This document shows, in pieces, positions 8,956 through 18,466 of a stretch of 64,000 bases of DNA (positions are counted from its first letter, which is position 1; the number at the start of each line of letters is the position of its first letter). The notes under the pieces are model-generated. The model had not been told where the DNA came from and searched no databases. It was given only the letters and a program-made list of their open reading frames with translations. The DNA is from RAM1 sp050247515 (GTDB taxonomy: Bacteria > Pseudomonadota > Gammaproteobacteria > Burkholderiales > Burkholderiaceae_C), in contig JBFWUB010000005.1 of the NCBI GenBank assembly GCA_050247515.1, positions 124,001 through 188,000 of the forward strand, read 5' to 3'. A program made the translations under genes and the position numbers.

Positions 8956-9462
8956 TCAGGCCTTGACCTGGGCCAGCAGCGTGGCCGCGTCGCTCACTTC
9001 GAACTTGCCGGGCGCCTCGACATTCAGGCTGGCCACCTTGCCGTCCTTCACGAGCATCGAGTAACGGTTGCTGCGCAGGCCCATGCCGCGGCCCGTCAGG
9101 TCCAGCGTCAGACCGGTGGCCTTGGCGAAATCGGCACTGCCGTCACCCAGCATGCGGACCTTGCCGCCGGTCTTCTGGTCGCGCGCCCAGGCGCCCATGA
9201 CGAAGGCATCATTGACGCTGACGCACCAGATCTCGTCCACGCCCGCAGCCTTGAAGGCCTCGGCCTGCTCGACATAACCGGGCACATGCTTGGCCGAGCA
9301 GGTCGGCGTGAAGGCGCCCGGCAGTGCAAACAGTGCAATGGTCTTGCCGGCGGAGGCCTTGGCCACGTCCACCGGGTTGGGGCCAATGCTGCAGCCATTG
9401 CCTTCCACTTCGGAATATTCCATCAGGGTGGCGGCGGGAAGGGTGTCTCCGACTTTGATCAT
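8956..9462 (-). CDS. Peroxiredoxin, Prx5/AhpE-like (redoxin family)
   Basis: A 168-residue thiol peroxidase that reduces H2O2 and organic peroxides. The peroxidatic motif LPGAFTPTCS contains Pro49, Thr52 and Cys55, and the conserved Arg lies in MGLRSNRYSM. The pattern is that of the Prx5 group, which often uses glutathione/glutaredoxin. Other cysteines are Cys24 and one in EIWCVSVN. GGAG lies 6 nt before the ATG. It is the last gene after the S10-type operon, separated from rpsQ by a terminator hairpin that ends only about 19 nt before its start. Confidence 0.95.
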   Translation of the reverse strand: MIKVGDTLPAATLMEYSEVEGNGCSIGPNPVDVAKASAGKTIALFALPGAFTPTCSAKHVPGYVEQAEAFKAAGVDEIWCVSVNDAFVMGAWARDQKTGGKVRMLGDGSADFAKATGLTLDLTGRGMGLRSNRYSMLVKDGKVASLNVEAPGKFEVSDAATLLAQVKA

Positions 9463-9480
9463 TCAGTGCTCCAGAAAAAG

Positions 9481-9508
9481 AAAAACGACCCACATTGTGG
9501 GCCGTTTT
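9481..9508 (-). terminator. Terminator after rpsQ
   Basis: On the minus strand ACGGCCCACA pairs with TGTGGGTCGT across a one-base centre (effective small loop), then TTTTCTTTTTC follows. It marks the end of the rplC-to-rpsQ transcript. The next gene, peroxiredoxin, begins 19 nt further on. Confidence 0.8.
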
Positions 9509-9557
9509 GGCGTGCGGCGGGCAAGCTGCTCGCGCAGCCCCCCGGAGCGTGGAGGAT

Positions 9558-9833
9558 TTAGATCTCCGCGGCCTTTTCGACCAGGCGGGTGGCAACCCAG
9601 TTCTTGGTCTTGGAGATCGGGCGGCTCTCCGTGATCTCGATCACGTCGCCCGTGTGGTACTCGCTCTTTTCATCGTGTGCGTGGTACTTGCTCGACTTGG
9701 CAACAATCTTGCCGTAGAGCTCGTGCTTCACGCGGCGCTCGACCAGAACCGTCACGGTCTTGGCACGCTTGTCGCTGACCACCTTGCCGATCAAGGTGCG
9801 CTTGAGGGATTTTTTAGCTTCCGTCATGGTCAC
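9558..9833 (-). CDS. rpsQ: 30S ribosomal protein S17
   Basis: A 91-residue primary 16S rRNA-binding protein of the small subunit. KRTLIGKVVSDKRAKTVTVLVERRVKHELYGKIV and the C-terminal I.E.RPISKTKNW are diagnostic. It starts MTMTEAKKS (second ATG two codons in is also possible) 3 bp after rpmC. It is the last ribosomal gene of this cluster: rplN and the spc operon do not follow, a terminator does. Confidence 0.97.
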   Translation of the reverse strand: MTMTEAKKSLKRTLIGKVVSDKRAKTVTVLVERRVKHELYGKIVAKSSKYHAHDEKSEYHTGDVIEITESRPISKTKNWVATRLVEKAAEI

Positions 9834-9836
9834 TCC

Positions 9837-10043
9837 TTAGACTTTCGATGCTTCGGCGGCCTGCTTTTCAGCGAGGATCGTCTTGGCACGGGCGATGTCG
9901 CGGCGCGTAACGCGCAGCGTGGCGGTGTTGTTCAGTTGTTGCGTGGCTTTTTGCATGCGTAGGCCAAAGTGGGCCTTTTGCAGCTCCTTGACCTCGGTTT
10001 GCAGGCCGGCAACGTCCTTTTGGCGCAGTTCAGCAGCTTTCAT
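9837..10043 (-). CDS. rpmC: 50S ribosomal protein L29
   Basis: A 68-residue two-helix protein near the polypeptide exit tunnel. MKAAELRQKDVAGLQTEVKEL and the conserved LRMQKATQQLNNTATLRVTRRDIARAKTIL are family features. Lies between rplP and rpsQ in the canonical order. Confidence 0.97.
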   Translation of the reverse strand: MKAAELRQKDVAGLQTEVKELQKAHFGLRMQKATQQLNNTATLRVTRRDIARAKTILAEKQAAEASKV

Positions 10044-10059
10044 TTCTTCATTCTCCTGA

Positions 10060-10476
10060 TTACTGGCCGATCATGCGGCTGACGAACGTGGTGCGCAGCG
10101 GCAGCTTGGCAGCTGCCAGCTTGAACGCCTCGCGAGCCAGCTCTTCAGGCACGCCAACGATCTCGAACACCACCTTGCCGGGCTGGATCTCAGCCACGTA
10201 GTACTCGGGGTTACCCTTGCCGTTACCCATACGCACTTCAGCAGGCTTGTGGGAAATCGGCTTGTCGGGGAACACACGGATCCAGATGCGGCCGCCACGC
10301 TTGACGTGACGGGAGATCGCGCGACGCGCGGCCTCGATCTGGCGGGCCGTCAGACGGCCACGGTCCGTGCACTTCAGGCCAAAGTCACCGAACGCAACCG
10401 AGTTGCCCCGGGTGGCGACGCCGGTGTTACGGCCCTTTTGCTCTTTGCGGTATTTGCGGCGAGCGGGTTGCAGCAT
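10060..10476 (-). CDS. rplP: 50S ribosomal protein L16
   Basis: A 138-residue large-subunit protein that contacts tRNA near the peptidyl-transferase centre. MLQPARRKYRKEQKGRNTG, RGNSVAFGDFGLK, GGRIWIRVFPDKPISHKPAEVRMGNGKG are highly conserved. It starts 2 bp after the rpsC stop codon. Confidence 0.98.
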   Translation of the reverse strand: MLQPARRKYRKEQKGRNTGVATRGNSVAFGDFGLKCTDRGRLTARQIEAARRAISRHVKRGGRIWIRVFPDKPISHKPAEVRMGNGKGNPEYYVAEIQPGKVVFEIVGVPEELAREAFKLAAAKLPLRTTFVSRMIGQ

Positions 10477-10478
10477 GT

Positions 10479-11375
10479 TTATTCTCCTTTACCGTCGGCA
10501 GCGGGAGCGGCCGGCGCGGCAACCTTGCGGACGCGCTTAACGGTAGTTTTCGGTGCATCGGCACCTGTTGCTTCTGCGGGTTTGTCGCTGCCATCGGCGG
10601 GCGCCACATTGCCGGCACCAGCCGGGCGGCGCGGGCCACCACGGCGGTCACCTGCCGGACGGTCGCCCGGGCGTGCATCGCGACGCGGACCGCGCGGACG
10701 ACGCTCTTCGTCGGGACGCGGGGTTTCGGCAACGGGCGCGTCGTTACGGCCTAGCGTGTCACCCTTGTAGACCCAGACCTTCACGCCGATCACGCCGTAG
10801 GTCGTCTTGGCTTCGGAAAAGCCATAGTCGATATCAGCGCGCAGGGTATGCAGCGGCACGCGGCCTTCGCGGTACCACTCAGTGCGGGCGATTTCGATGC
10901 CGTTCAGGCGGCCGGCGGACATGATCTTGATGCCTTGGGCGCCCAGACGCATGGCGTTCTGCATGGCGCGCTTCATGGCACGGCGGAACATGATGCGCTT
11001 CTCGAGCTGCTGCGTGATGCTGTCGGCAATCAGCTGGGCATCGATTTCGGGCTTGCGCACTTCCTCGATGTTCACCGCCACCGGCACGCCCAGGCGCTTG
11101 CCGAGCTCTTTCTTCAGCGCCTCAATGTCTTCGCCCTTCTTGCCGATCACCACGCCCGGACGTGCCGAGAAGATGGTGATGCGAGCGCTCTTGGCCGGAC
11201 GCTCGATCAGCACGCGCGACACGGCGGCGTTCTTGAGCTTGGCCTTCAGGTACTCGCGCACCTTGATGTCTTCGGCCAGCATGCCGGCGAAGTCGCGGTT
11301 GCTTGCGTACCAGCGGCTGGCCCAGTTGCGGCTGACCGCCAGGCGGAAGCCAGTAGGATGGATTTTCTGTCCCAT
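10479..11375 (-). CDS. rpsC: 30S ribosomal protein S3, with C-terminal extension
   Basis: A 298-residue protein starting MGQKIHPTGFRL; the open frame upstream of 11375 is not coding. Residues 1-215 are standard S3, with the KH domain (VVIGKKGEDIEALKKELGK) and C-terminal domain (KIMSAGRLNGIEIARTEWYREGRVPLHTLRADIDYG). After about residue 215 comes an 80-residue Arg/Pro/Asp/Ala-rich tail (RRPRGPRRDARPGDRP and similar), ending Lys/Ala-rich. E. coli S3 is 233 residues, so the tail is an added low-complexity extension, probably disordered and RNA-binding. S3 lines the mRNA entry channel. Confidence 0.98.
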   Translation of the reverse strand: MGQKIHPTGFRLAVSRNWASRWYASNRDFAGMLAEDIKVREYLKAKLKNAAVSRVLIERPAKSARITIFSARPGVVIGKKGEDIEALKKELGKRLGVPVAVNIEEVRKPEIDAQLIADSITQQLEKRIMFRRAMKRAMQNAMRLGAQGIKIMSAGRLNGIEIARTEWYREGRVPLHTLRADIDYGFSEAKTTYGVIGVKVWVYKGDTLGRNDAPVAETPRPDEERRPRGPRRDARPGDRPAGDRRGGPRRPAGAGNVAPADGSDKPAEATGADAPKTTVKRVRKVAAPAAPAADGKGE

Positions 11376-11392
11376 GTTTCTTCCAGGCCCTG

Positions 11393-11722
11393 TTAATTGC
11401 CGACCGTCACGTACACATGGCACGTGGGCTTGCTGATGCGGTTGCCGCGGCCTTTGGCGCGCGCGGTAAAGCGCTTGAGCGTGGCACCTTGCTCGACGTA
11501 GATGGTCTTGACCTTCAATTCGTCGATGTCGGCACCGTCGTTGTGCTCGGCGTTCGCAATGGCGGACTCCAGCACCTTCTTGATGATCACAGCCGCTTTT
11601 TTCTGGGTGAACTCCAGAACGTTCAGCGCTTGATCAACCTTCTTGCCGCGAATCAGATCGGCGACCAGACGGCCCTTGTCGACCGACAGACGGACGCCCC
11701 TGAGGACTGCACGTGTTTCCAT
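11393..11722 (-). CDS. rplV: 50S ribosomal protein L22
   Basis: A 109-residue protein lining the nascent-chain exit tunnel; METRAVLRGVRLSVDKGRLVADLIRGK and KGRGNRISKPTCHVYVTV are typical. Two in-frame ATGs exist. The one at 11722 is preferred because AAGGA lies 6 nt before it, while it directly abuts the ATG at 11728. Confidence 0.97.
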   Translation of the reverse strand: METRAVLRGVRLSVDKGRLVADLIRGKKVDQALNVLEFTQKKAAVIIKKVLESAIANAEHNDGADIDELKVKTIYVEQGATLKRFTARAKGRGNRISKPTCHVYVTVGN

Positions 11723-11731
11723 GGTCATTCC

Positions 11732-12010
11732 TTACTTCTTCTGGACTTTTTTGTCCGCCGGGTGACCCTTGAAGGTGCGCGTCAGGGCGAATTCGCCCAG
11801 CTTGTGGCCCACCATCTGGTCAGTGATATAGACCGGCACATGCTGCTTGCCGTTGTGCACGGCGATCGTCAACCCGATGAACTCAGGCAGGATCATGGAG
11901 CGACGCGACCAGGTCTTGATCGGTTTCTTGTCCTTGGTGGTCACGGCCTTGTCAGCCTTGGCCACCAGGTGATGGTCAACAAACGGACCCTTTTTGAGAG
12001 AGCGAGTCAT
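11732..12010 (-). CDS. rpsS: 30S ribosomal protein S19
   Basis: A 92-residue head protein of the small subunit. MTRSLKKGPFVDHHLVAK, WSRRSMILPEFIGLTIAVHNGKQ and MVGHKLGEFALTRTFKGH are diagnostic. Located between rplB and rplV in canonical order. Confidence 0.98.
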   Translation of the reverse strand: MTRSLKKGPFVDHHLVAKADKAVTTKDKKPIKTWSRRSMILPEFIGLTIAVHNGKQHVPVYITDQMVGHKLGEFALTRTFKGHPADKKVQKK

Positions 12011-12020
12011 TTGTTACCCC

Positions 12021-12845
12021 TTACTTTTTGCGACGCGACACGATCATGACCTGCGTGCGCTTGTTGTTGCGGGTGCGGTAGCCCTTGGTCAGATTGCCCC
12101 ACGGGTCGACTGCATGACGGCCCTCGCCGGTGCGGCCTTCGCCGCCGCCGTGCGGGTGGTCGATCGGGTTCATGGCAACGCCACGGACCGTCGGGCGGAT
12201 GCCCATCCAGCGCTTCACACCGGCCTTGCCAAGCTGGCGCAGGCTGTGTTCTTCGTTGGCAACTTCGCCAATGGTGGCGCGGCACTCGATATGGATCTTG
12301 CGGACTTCACCAGAGCGCATGCGAACCTGTGCGTAGGTGCCTTCGCGAGCCAGCAGCGTGGCCGACGTACCGGCCGAACGGGCGATCTGTGCACCGGCAC
12401 CGGGCTTGAGCTCGATGCAGTGGATGGTCGAACCCACCGGGATGTTGCGGATCGGAAGCGTGTTACCGGCGCGGATCGGTGCCTCGGCGCCGGACAGCAG
12501 CGAAGCGCCGACTTCCAGGCCACGCGGGGCGATGATGTAACGGCGCTCGCCGTCGGCATAGCACACCAGGGCGATGTGAGCCGTGCGGTTCGGGTCGTAC
12601 TCAATGCGCTCAACCTTGGCCGGAATGCCGTCCTTGTTGCGAACGAAGTCCACAACACGGTAGTGGTGCTTGTGACCGCCGCCCTTGTGGCGGGTGGTGA
12701 TGTGACCGTTGTTGTTGCGGCCCGACTTCTGGTGCTGGGGTTCCAGCAGAGGAGCGTAGGCTTCGCCCTTGTACAGGTGGTCACGCGTTACCTTCACCAC
12801 GGCGCGCTGGCCGGGCGAGGTGGGTTTCATCTTGATGACTGCCAT
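12021..12845 (-). CDS. rplB: 50S ribosomal protein L2
   Basis: A 274-residue core large-subunit protein required for subunit association and peptidyl transfer. The conserved C-terminal NPIDHPHGGGEGRTGEGRH contains the functionally important His. N-terminus MAVIKMKPTSPGQRAVVKV is full length. Confidence 0.98.
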   Translation of the reverse strand: MAVIKMKPTSPGQRAVVKVTRDHLYKGEAYAPLLEPQHQKSGRNNNGHITTRHKGGGHKHHYRVVDFVRNKDGIPAKVERIEYDPNRTAHIALVCYADGERRYIIAPRGLEVGASLLSGAEAPIRAGNTLPIRNIPVGSTIHCIELKPGAGAQIARSAGTSATLLAREGTYAQVRMRSGEVRKIHIECRATIGEVANEEHSLRQLGKAGVKRWMGIRPTVRGVAMNPIDHPHGGGEGRTGEGRHAVDPWGNLTKGYRTRNNKRTQVMIVSRRKK

Positions 12846-12859
12846 GATGTATTGCGCGC

Positions 12860-13195
12860 TTACGCGGCCTCCCCTGCAAGGTTCAGCTCTTGGCCCGGCT
12901 TGAGCATCACATAGGCCTTGCGAACGTTGTCGCGGCGACCATTGGATTTGCCGAAGCGCTTGGCCTTGCCCTTGGTGTTGACCACAGAGACGCCCTTGAC
13001 CTCAACCTTGAACATCAATTCCACGGCGGCCTTGATTTCGGGTTTGGTGGCGTCCTGCAGCACCTTGAACGTCACTGCGTTGGACTTGTCGCCAACCATC
13101 GTTGCCTTTTCAGACACGATAGGGGCAACCAGAACCTGCATCAGACGGCCTTCGTCAAAAGTGCGTTGTGCGGGTGTGGGATTGACGCGGCTCAT
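12860..13195 (-). CDS. rplW: 50S ribosomal protein L23
   Basis: A 111-residue exit-tunnel protein that docks trigger factor and SRP. RLMQVLVAPIVSEKATMVGDKSN and FKVEVKGVSVVNTKGKAKRFG are typical. The N-terminus MSRVNPTPAQRTFDEG is about 10 residues longer than the E. coli protein. Its ATG overlaps the rplD stop (4-bp overlap), so rplD and rplW are translationally coupled. Confidence 0.97.
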   Translation of the reverse strand: MSRVNPTPAQRTFDEGRLMQVLVAPIVSEKATMVGDKSNAVTFKVLQDATKPEIKAAVELMFKVEVKGVSVVNTKGKAKRFGKSNGRRDNVRKAYVMLKPGQELNLAGEAA

Positions 13196-13812
13196 GCGAA
13201 CATCTCCTTGAGCTTGTCGATGGCACCCTTGGTGACCAGCACCTTCTTGTAGTGCACCAGCGACAACGGATCGGCGTAACGGGGCTCGACGACGAGCACG
13301 TTCACCAGGTTGCGCGAGGCCAGGTACAGGTTTTCGTCGACTTCTTCAGCGATCACCAGCACCGACTCCAGGTTCATGGCCTTGAAGCGGGCAGCCAGCT
13401 GCTTGGTCTTGGGCGAATCCACCTTCATGGAATCGACCACGGCCAGGCGGCCCTCACGGGCCAGCTGCGAGAAGATGGACGCCATGCCGGCGCGGTACAT
13501 CTTCTTGTTGATCTTCTGGGTGAAGTTTTCGTCCGGCATGTTCGGGAAGATGCGGCCACCCCCGCGCCACAGCGGCGAGGACGTCATACCGGCACGGGCG
13601 CGGCCCGTTCCTTTTTGCTTGAACGGCTTCTTGGTCGAGTGCTTGACCTGCTCGCGGTCCTTCTGGGCGCGGGTGCCCTGGCGGGCATTGGCCTGGAAAG
13701 CGACCACGATCTGGTGCACCAGATCTTCGTTGTATTCGCGGCCGAACACGGTCTCGGGGGCGTCGTACTTGGACGCGGCCTGACCTTGCTCGTTCAGGAG
13801 TTCAAGTTGCAT
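13192..13812 (-). CDS. rplD: 50S ribosomal protein L4
   Basis: A 206-residue protein whose loop reaches into the exit tunnel (KKPFKQKGTGRARAGMTSSPLWRGGG). In E. coli L4 also represses the S10 operon by acting on its mRNA leader; whether that holds here is unknown, but the rplC leader does carry a hairpin. It begins one base before the rplC stop ends. Confidence 0.97.
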   Translation of the reverse strand: MQLELLNEQGQAASKYDAPETVFGREYNEDLVHQIVVAFQANARQGTRAQKDREQVKHSTKKPFKQKGTGRARAGMTSSPLWRGGGRIFPNMPDENFTQKINKKMYRAGMASIFSQLAREGRLAVVDSMKVDSPKTKQLAARFKAMNLESVLVIAEEVDENLYLASRNLVNVLVVEPRYADPLSLVHYKKVLVTKGAIDKLKEMFA

Positions 13813-14495
13813 TACTTCGCTCCCTTGTCAGCAGCTTGCGGCTTGGCCTTGACGGCCGGACGCACGGTCACGAAACCGCCCTTGGAGCCGGGAACGGCGC
13901 CCTTGATCAGCAGCAGCTGACGGGCTTCGTCGATGCGGATGACGTCCAGGTTCTGCGTGGTGACGGTGTCAACACCCAGATGGCCCGTCATGCGCTTGCC
14001 GGGGAACACGCGGCCGGGATCCTGCGCCATGCCGATCGAGCCGGGCACATTGTGCGATCGGCTGTTGCCGTGCGATGCGCGCTGCGAAGCCATGTGGTGA
14101 CGCTTGATCGTGCCGGCGTAGCCCTTGCCGATGGTCGTGCCCTGCACGTCCACCTTCTGGCCCACCGTGAACAGATCGGCGACCGGCACGGCAGCACCGG
14201 CAGCGTACTTGGCTGCAGTGTCGGCGGTCACGCGGAATTCCTGGATGATTTCACCGGCCTGCACGCCCGCCTTGGCGAGGTGACCGGCTTGCGGCTTGGT
14301 CACGCGCGATGCTTTACGCGCGCCGAACGTCACCTGAAGGGCGACGTAGCCGTCGTTCTCTTGGGTTTTTACCTGGGTCACACGGTTGTTGGACACATCC
14401 ACCACCGTGACAGGAACTGCGTCCCCATCATCGGTGAACAGACGCATCATGCCCACCTTGCGGCCCAGCAACCCGAGGGAGTTGCTCAGACTCAT
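13812..14495 (-). CDS. rplC: 50S ribosomal protein L3
   Basis: A 227-residue protein near the peptidyl-transferase centre; GLLGRKVGMMRLFTDDGDAVPVTVV and HGNSRSHNVPGSIGMAQDPGRVFPGKRMTGH are conserved. The start at 14495 (MSLSNSLG) has GGAG 8 nt upstream; the frame extends upstream only as noise. It is the first gene after the internal promoter of this cluster, with a leader of roughly 115 nt. Confidence 0.97.
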   Translation of the reverse strand: MSLSNSLGLLGRKVGMMRLFTDDGDAVPVTVVDVSNNRVTQVKTQENDGYVALQVTFGARKASRVTKPQAGHLAKAGVQAGEIIQEFRVTADTAAKYAAGAAVPVADLFTVGQKVDVQGTTIGKGYAGTIKRHHMASQRASHGNSRSHNVPGSIGMAQDPGRVFPGKRMTGHLGVDTVTTQNLDVIRIDEARQLLLIKGAVPGSKGGFVTVRPAVKAKPQAADKGAK

Positions 14496-14583
14496 TTGTT
14501 TCTCCAAAACTTCCACCGCTGTCACTGCAATTGGCGACAGCGTTTTGACGTGAAAGAAGGTTAATAAAACTCCGCCACCTGCT

Positions 14584-14599
14584 GGCTGCTTGTGCAGCC
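14584..14599 (-). promoter_or_regulatory. Leader hairpin upstream of rplC
   Basis: In the predicted rplC mRNA leader a perfect GGCTGC-ACAA-GCAGCC hairpin lies shortly after the predicted transcription start. S10-type leaders in other bacteria contain hairpins used in L4 feedback; a comparable role here is only inference. Confidence 0.45.
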
Positions 14600-14618
14600 A
14601 AAATGGGCAGAGCCTAAA

Positions 14619-14647
14619 ATTATAACGCGGGCTGCCTTTTCAGGCAA
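14619..14647 (-). promoter_or_regulatory. Sigma-70 promoter for rplC operon
   Basis: On the minus strand TTGCCT (14642-14647) is separated by exactly 17 bp from a consensus TATAAT (14619-14624). The -35 lies inside the hairpin that ends the rpsJ transcript, and the -10 directly follows that hairpin. Predicted start near 14612. Confidence 0.8.
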
Positions 14648-14654
14648 GCCCGCG
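14626..14654 (-). terminator. Hairpin after rpsJ, overlapping the rplC promoter
   Basis: On the minus strand CGCGGGC..GCC and GGC.GCCCGCG arms form a GC-rich stem with a TGAAAA loop, followed by GTTATAATTTT. The tail is only moderately U-rich, so termination may be partial and some transcripts may run from the str operon into rplC. Confidence 0.65.
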
Positions 14655-14675
14655 TCTTGATCGGCGAAAACCGGC

Positions 14676-14990
14676 TTACTGCAGCTTGATTTCCACGTCC
14701 ACGCCTGCCGGCAGGTCCAGCTTCATCAGAGCGTCAACCGTCTTGTCGGTTGGATCCACGATGTCCATCAGGCGCTGGTGCGTGCGGATTTCGAACTGGT
14801 CACGGCTGGTCTTGTTGACGTGCGGTGAACGCAGGATGTCAAAACGCTTCATGCGTGTCGGCAGGGGCACCGGACCCTTGACGATGGCGCCGGTGCGCTT
14901 GGCGGTGTCAACGATTTCGGCGGCAGACTGGTCGATCAGCTTGTAGTCGAATGCCTTGAGGCGGATACGGATTTTTTGCTTGGTCGACAT
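14676..14990 (-). CDS. rpsJ: 30S ribosomal protein S10
   Basis: A 104-residue protein, also known as NusE in antitermination. KIRIRLKAFDYKLIDQSAAEIVDTAKRTGA, GPVPLPTRMKRFDILRSPHVNKTSRDQFEIRTH are conserved. It follows tuf after 5 bp and here belongs to the str transcript, not the rplC transcript. Confidence 0.98.
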   Translation of the reverse strand: MSTKQKIRIRLKAFDYKLIDQSAAEIVDTAKRTGAIVKGPVPLPTRMKRFDILRSPHVNKTSRDQFEIRTHQRLMDIVDPTDKTVDALMKLDLPAGVDVEIKLQ

Positions 14991-14995
14991 AGCTG

Positions 14996-16186
<1,191 letters not shown>

Positions 16187-16297
16187 TTTCTTTTCTCCAA
16201 AGAGCAAGCCCGTGTGAGGTTTAACGTCTGCATCACATCACCTTTCCCACCGCACGGGCACAGCGGGGTGTGTGATCGCAGACAGGTCTCTGATCAG

Positions 16298-18400
16298 TTA
16301 CTTGGCACGGGCCGCCACAATAGCCTCGGCCACGTTGCGCGGTGCTTCAGAGTAGTGCTTGAACTCCATCGTGTAGGTGGCGCGACCTTGCGACATCGAG
16401 CGCAGCGTGGTCGAGTAACCGAACATTTCGGACAGCGGCACTTCGGCCTTGATCGCTTTGCCGCCACCGACCATGTCGTCCATGCCCTGCACCATGCCGC
16501 GACGGGACGACAGGTCGCCCATCACGTTGCCGGCGTAGTCCTCAGGCGTCTCCACCTCGACGGACATCATCGGCTCGAGGATGACCGGGGAAGCCTTCTT
16601 GCAGCCCTCCTTGAAGCCGAAGATGGCGGCCATCTTGAACGCCAGTTCGTTCGAGTCCACGTCGTGGTACGAACCGAAGTGCAGCGTGACCTTCACGTCG
16701 ACCACCGGGTAGCCGGCCAGAACGCCTTGCGTGACGGCTTCGTTGATACCCTTTTCCACCGCGGGGATGAATTCGCGGGGCACAACGCCGCCCTTGATCG
16801 CATCGACGAACTCGACACCCTTGCCGGCTTCGTTCGGCTCGATCTTGAGCACCACGTGACCATACTGGCCCTTGCCGCCCGACTGGCGCACGAACTTGCC
16901 TTCGGCTTCCTCAACCGTCTTGCGGATGGTTTCGCGGTAGGCCACCTGCGGCTTGCCCACGTTGGCTTCCACGCCAAACTCGCGCTTCATGCGGTCAACG
17001 ATGATTTCCAGGTGCAGTTCGCCCATGCCGCCGATGATGGTCTGGCCGGACTCTTCGTCGGTGTTCACGCGGAACGAGGGGTCCTCGTTGGCCAGGCGCG
17101 ACAGGGCGATGCCCATCTTTTCCTGATCAGCCTTGGACTTGGGCTCCACTGCCTGGCGGATCACGGGCTCGGGGAACACCATGCGCTCCAGCGTGACGAT
17201 GGCCGCCGGATCACACAGGGTTTCACCCGTGGTCACATCCTTCAGGCCCACGCAGGCAGCGATGTCGCCGGCGCGGATTTCTTCCACTTCCTGGCGGTTG
17301 TTGGCGTGCATCTGCACGATCCGGCCAATGCGCTCCTTCTTGCCGCGCACCGGGTTGTAAACCGTGTCGCCCTTGCTCAGCACGCCCGAATAGACACGCA
17401 CGAAGGTCAGCTGGCCGACAAACGGGTCGGTCATGAGCTTGAACGCCAGCGCCGAGAACTTCTCGTTGTCGTCGGCCTTGCGGCTGGTTTCCTTCTCCTC
17501 TTCGTCCGTGCCGGTCACAGGCGGAATGTCCAGGGGCGAAGGCATGAGTTCGATCACGGCGTCCAGCATGCGCTGCACACCCTTGTTCTTGAACGCGGTG
17601 CCGCATAGCATGGGCTGGATTTCGCCGGCAATGGTGCGCGTGCGCAGGCCCTGGGTGATTTCCTCTTCGGACAGATCACCTTCTTCCAGGTACTTGTTCA
17701 TCAGGTCCTCGGACGCCTCGGCGGCGGCCTCGACCATCTTCTCGCGCCATTCCTTGGCGGTCTCCGCCAGGTCTGCCGGGATGTCCTCGAAGGTGAACTT
17801 CATGCCCTGGGAAGCTTCGTCCCAGATGATGGCCTTCATCTTGCGCAGGTCCACCACGCCCTTGAAGTTTTCCTCGGCGCCGATCGGGATCACGATGGGC
17901 ACGGGGTTGGCCTTCAGGCGCAGCTTCATCTGGTCCACGACCTTGAAGAAGTTGGCGCCGGTACGGTCCATCTTGTTGACGAACGCAAGGCGGGGCACCT
18001 TGTACTTGTTGGCCTGGCGCCAGACGGTTTCAGACTGGGGCTGCACGCCACCCACGGCGCAGTACACCATGCAGGCGCCGTCCAGCACGCGCATGGAACG
18101 CTCCACCTCGATGGTGAAGTCCACGTGGCCGGGGGTGTCGATGATGTTGATGCGATGCTCGGGGAAAGACATGTCCATGCCCTTCCAGAAGCAGGTAGTA
18201 GCAGCGGAGGTGATCGTGATGCCACGCTCCTGCTCCTGCTCCATCCAGTCCATGGTGGCGGCGCCGTCGTGCACTTCACCGATCTTGTGGTTCACGCCGG
18301 TGTAGAAAAGGATGCGCTCGGTGGTCGTCGTTTTGCCGGCATCAATGTGAGCCGAGATACCAATGTTGCGATAGCGCTCAATAGGCGTTTTGCGAGCCAT
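16298..18400 (-). CDS. fusA: Elongation factor G
   Basis: A 700-residue translocase GTPase. GISAHIDAGKTTTTERIL is the P-loop, DTPGHVDFT switch II and NKMDRTGANF the NKxD motif; all five domains appear present up to FGYSTTLRSMSQGRATYTMEF. Member of the str operon, with a 111-bp gap to tuf, in which complementary blocks (GCCCGTG near 16208 and CACGGGC near 16254) could pair into a leader structure. Confidence 0.98.
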   Translation of the reverse strand: MARKTPIERYRNIGISAHIDAGKTTTTERILFYTGVNHKIGEVHDGAATMDWMEQEQERGITITSAATTCFWKGMDMSFPEHRINIIDTPGHVDFTIEVERSMRVLDGACMVYCAVGGVQPQSETVWRQANKYKVPRLAFVNKMDRTGANFFKVVDQMKLRLKANPVPIVIPIGAEENFKGVVDLRKMKAIIWDEASQGMKFTFEDIPADLAETAKEWREKMVEAAAEASEDLMNKYLEEGDLSEEEITQGLRTRTIAGEIQPMLCGTAFKNKGVQRMLDAVIELMPSPLDIPPVTGTDEEEKETSRKADDNEKFSALAFKLMTDPFVGQLTFVRVYSGVLSKGDTVYNPVRGKKERIGRIVQMHANNRQEVEEIRAGDIAACVGLKDVTTGETLCDPAAIVTLERMVFPEPVIRQAVEPKSKADQEKMGIALSRLANEDPSFRVNTDEESGQTIIGGMGELHLEIIVDRMKREFGVEANVGKPQVAYRETIRKTVEEAEGKFVRQSGGKGQYGHVVLKIEPNEAGKGVEFVDAIKGGVVPREFIPAVEKGINEAVTQGVLAGYPVVDVKVTLHFGSYHDVDSNELAFKMAAIFGFKEGCKKASPVILEPMMSVEVETPEDYAGNVMGDLSSRRGMVQGMDDMVGGGKAIKAEVPLSEMFGYSTTLRSMSQGRATYTMEFKHYSEAPRNVAEAIVAARAK

Positions 18401-18424
18401 GATGTTCTTTCGTTAAAACAGTAC

Positions 18425-18443
18425 GGCCCGCTCGTGGCGGGCC
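18425..18443 (-). other. Intercistronic hairpin between rpsG and fusA
   Basis: GGCCCGC-CACGA-GCGGGCC in the 66-bp gap between rpsG and fusA, followed by a weak U-containing tail (GTACTGTTTT). It may be a processing site or partial attenuator that lowers read-through; no full terminator. Confidence 0.5.
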
Positions 18444-18466
18444 CGCACTTCAGATGGGGACGATTC

